This document shows, one piece after another, positions 6,181 to 7,208 of a DNA stretch of 7,208 nucleotides. The stretch is from an uncultured Prevotella sp. (GTDB lineage Bacteria > Bacteroidota > Bacteroidia > Bacteroidales > Bacteroidaceae): contig CAJPTO010000163.1 of the NCBI GenBank assembly GCA_905373605.1, positions 1 to 7,208 on the forward strand. The letters are read 5' to 3'. Both the position numbers and the translations under genes were made by a program. The notes beneath the pieces were generated by a model that worked only from the letters and a program-made list of their open reading frames with translations, searched no databases and was not told the origin of the DNA. Numbering within the stretch: position 1 is the stretch's first letter; each line of letters starts with the position of its first letter.

Positions 6181-6188
6181 CAAATATA
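6181..6188 (-). promoter_or_regulatory. Promoter -7 element of the M23 peptidase gene
   Basis: Read on the - strand, TATATTTG fits the Bacteroidetes -7 consensus TAnnTTTG exactly, within an AT-rich stretch. No clear TTTG -33 element is at the usual distance upstream. The leader to the ATG at 6074 would be about 100 bases and holds two small inverted repeats, AACCAT/ATGGTT (6135-6140 with 6147-6152) and GCGAAT/ATTCGC (6100-6105 with 6123-6128), either of which could influence translation. Confidence 0.6.
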
Positions 6189-6551
6189 GCGAATTATTAT
6201 CTAATAACCGCCTATTTAGCAAGTTTTTATCTAAATGTTAACACGTTTGTGAGGGCACTGTTTGCGCACCCAATCCCTTTGTTTGCCGTGGGTGTGCAGT
6301 GGTTTTGTAATGTTTTCGGTTATATTTTATTAACTTTTGTTTCCGTTGTTTTGCTCTGAAAAATCGGTGATTTGCATGCTTTTCTTGCTTTTGGATTTAT
6401 GCTGAGCGTTGTATGAAAATGCAAAAAACAAGTTTTGCTTATGGTGCTGTGTATGTTGTTGTTGGCATGTGTGCCGTGCGTTTTCGTGTAATCGGCAGGT
6501 GTGGGGTGTTACCTATGGCCTCCCAAACCTATTTACTTTTGACGATACTCG
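6189..6551. other. AT-rich gene-free stretch with one stem-loop
   Basis: No convincing gene. GCGCACCCA (6264-6272) pairs with TGGGTGTGC (6289-6297) with one G-T pair around a 16-base loop; outer CACT/AGTG bases can add four pairs. T-rich sequence (ggttttgtaatgtttt) follows on the + strand, which looks terminator-like, yet no + strand gene precedes it. Short frames near 6409-6491 contain cysteine-rich or leucine-rich peptides with no recognisable family. Confidence 0.45.
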
Positions 6552-6559
6552 TATCTTTG
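6552..6559 (+). promoter_or_regulatory. Promoter -7 element in front of the dinD relic
   Basis: TATCTTTG is an exact TAnnTTTG match. A TTTTG at 6537-6541 is too close (10 bases) to be the -33 element. Transcription would begin around 6565, just before the decayed start region near 6572, so the relic may still be transcribed. Confidence 0.5.
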
Positions 6560-6571
6560 TACATTCAAATA

Positions 6572-6902
6572 ATGAACAACACCAAAAGAATGAGATGTGG
6601 ACATTCAGGGGAATACAACAAAATAAAGAAGCCTTTAATTTAATCGCCCAAAAAATCAAAGATGATGAAGACAAATTCATTGAGATTTGGTATGCTCGAG
6701 AGCTGCAAAAGGTGTTAGCTTTGCGCGATGGGAAAACTTCGTTGTTGCAATTGGCAGGGCCATAGAGTCGTGTGGGACATTGAAAGCCTGCTTTAATGAT
6801 CATTTTCGTGAGGTCACCAAAATGACACCTACAGCAAAAGGAATGCGCCGCAAAGTGCAAGACCACACGCTAACTCGCTATGCCTGCTATCTTATTGCTC
6901 AA
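6572..6902 (+). pseudogene. dinD: dinD (DNA-damage-inducible protein D) relic, frameshifted and truncated
   Basis: Two frames together match the N-terminal half of DinD. Up to base 6726 one frame gives NNEQHQKNEMWTFRG, then IWYARELQKVLALR; the reading then continues one frame over as WENFVVAIGRAIESC, NDHFREVTKM and DHTLTRYACYLIAQ. Joined by adding one base at 6727-6729, this aligns without gaps to my memory of E. coli DinD from ARQLGKLL to RYACYLVVQ. Uncorrected, the first frame hits a stop at 6763-6765. After the glutamine at 6900-6902 the expected NGDP...QTYFAVQTR segment is absent in all three frames; 6903-7029 holds nothing recognisable. So the C-terminal half is lost. The start may also be damaged: ATAATGAA could derive from ATGAATGAA by loss of one G, or translation may have begun at the ATG at 6595. 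The role of DinD is poorly known; the E. coli protein is SOS-induced. Confidence 0.75.
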
Positions 6903-7009
6903 TTTGGCCAGCTTGCGAACAAACGAACAAACGTGATGCACCACATTGGCGTAATCCCAATCAAGAAAACGTCACCACATCACCGCGTACAAATCAAGCC
7001 CAATCGCTC

Positions 7010-7037
7010 TTTATCAGCCAAAAAATGCCTAACTTTG
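7010..7037 (+). promoter_or_regulatory. Promoter of dinB
   Basis: TAACTTTG (7030-7037) fits TAnnTTTG exactly; TTTA at 7010-7013 is a possible -33 element (TTTG consensus) at slightly short spacing. The start of transcription would be near 7043, giving a leader of about 25 bases to the ATG at 7068. This suggests dinB is transcribed independently of the dinD relic. Confidence 0.5.
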
Positions 7038-7054
7038 CATAGGCGATTAGCCTA
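7027..7054. promoter_or_regulatory. Operator-like dyad over the dinB -7 element
   Basis: GCCTA (7027-7031), TAGGC (7040-7044) and GCCTA (7050-7054) form two overlapping inverted repeats sharing the middle arm. The first pair brackets the -7 element. The pattern could be a repressor site or alternative small hairpins in the dinB leader. The arms are only 5 bases, so chance is possible. Confidence 0.3.
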
Positions 7055-7067
7055 AAAGCAACGCAAC

Positions 7068-7208
7068 ATGCCTGCAATAGCCCACAACCGCAAGATAATC
7101 CACATAGACATGGATGCCTTCTATGCCTCTGTGGAGCAGCGCGACGACCCCTCGTTGCGCGGAATGCCCTTGGGCATTGGCAGCGATGAGCGGCGTGGGG
7201 TGTTGTGT
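7068..7208 (+). CDS. dinB: DNA polymerase IV (Y-family), N-terminal fragment
   Basis: The first 47 codons run to the window edge. After a short extension, KIIHIDMDAFYASVEQRDDP (9-28) is the DinB signature of the Y-family palm: D14 is the first catalytic metal ligand (D8 in E. coli) and Y19 stands at the steric-gate position that excludes ribonucleotides (F13 in E. coli). Then LRGMPLGIGSDERRGVL fits the segment after the signature, although GIGSDERRG differs slightly from the usual AVGG..xRGV. The enzyme carries out error-prone translesion synthesis at stalled forks. No Shine-Dalgarno precedes the ATG; an exact TAnnTTTG lies about 30 bases upstream. The damage-related dinD relic immediately before it suggests an old SOS-linked neighbourhood. 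Confidence 0.95.
   Translation, partial: MPAIAHNRKIIHIDMDAFYASVEQRDDPSLRGMPLGIGSDERRGVLC

Noticed and set aside
6441..6491. Short peptide with a lipobox-like LLLAC
   Set aside because: Only 16 codons from ATG, with a stop soon after the cysteine and no promoter; it could be a lipoprotein signal remnant but there is too little to call.
6409..6765. Intact 118-codon gene
   Set aside because: The first 50 or so codons are cysteine-rich and family-less; only the last part, from about 6572, matches DinD, and it runs into a frameshift.

Overview
The window looks like chromosomal DNA of a Bacteroidales bacterium, most likely Prevotella or a close relative. The signs are the C-terminal end of a SusD/RagB glycan-binding lipoprotein followed by a secreted serine-type sulfatase, repeated matches to the Bacteroidetes -7 promoter element TAnnTTTG, and start codons that mostly lack a Shine-Dalgarno sequence and sit in A-rich leaders. 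The genus is inferred; no marker gene here settles it.

Layout. (a) 2-169, + strand: last 55 codons of a SusD-family protein, the likely end of a polysaccharide-utilisation locus. (b) 170-783: a 600-base gene-free stretch rich in repeats. Two arrays of the same 8-bp unit (190-277 and 588-658) bracket a 22-bp tandem repeat with an internal dyad (371-502); a GC-rich palindromic element (696-763) then abuts the next gene. (c) 784-2343, + strand: secreted sulfatase, probably acting on sulfated host glycans with the SusCD system upstream. (d) 2344-2777: gene-free, with several hairpins. (e) 6074 down to 2778, - strand: a secreted LysM/M23 peptidase, a fused IspD-like cytidylyltransferase/short-chain dehydrogenase resembling Haemophilus Bcs1/Acs1 (CDP-ribitol synthesis), and a LicD-family phosphotransferase that overlaps the fusion gene by 11 bases. 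(f) 6075-6571: AT-rich, gene-free, with the peptidase promoter. (g) 6572-6902, + strand: a frameshifted and truncated dinD relic. (h) 7068-7208, + strand: the start of dinB (DNA polymerase IV), with a promoter in the preceding 60 bases.

How the genes may work together. SusD and the sulfatase suggest uptake and desulfation of a host or dietary sulfated glycan. The overlapping fusion and LicD genes look like a compact two-step cassette: reduce ribulose 5-phosphate and activate ribitol 5-phosphate as CDP-ribitol, then transfer ribitol phosphate to a surface glycan. That matches the logic of human ISPD with fukutin/FKRP and of Haemophilus capsule synthesis. This cassette is the most interesting functional hypothesis here. 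Domain assignments are read from motifs; the ribitol substrate is inferred. The dinD relic next to dinB puts a decayed and an intact DNA-damage gene side by side.
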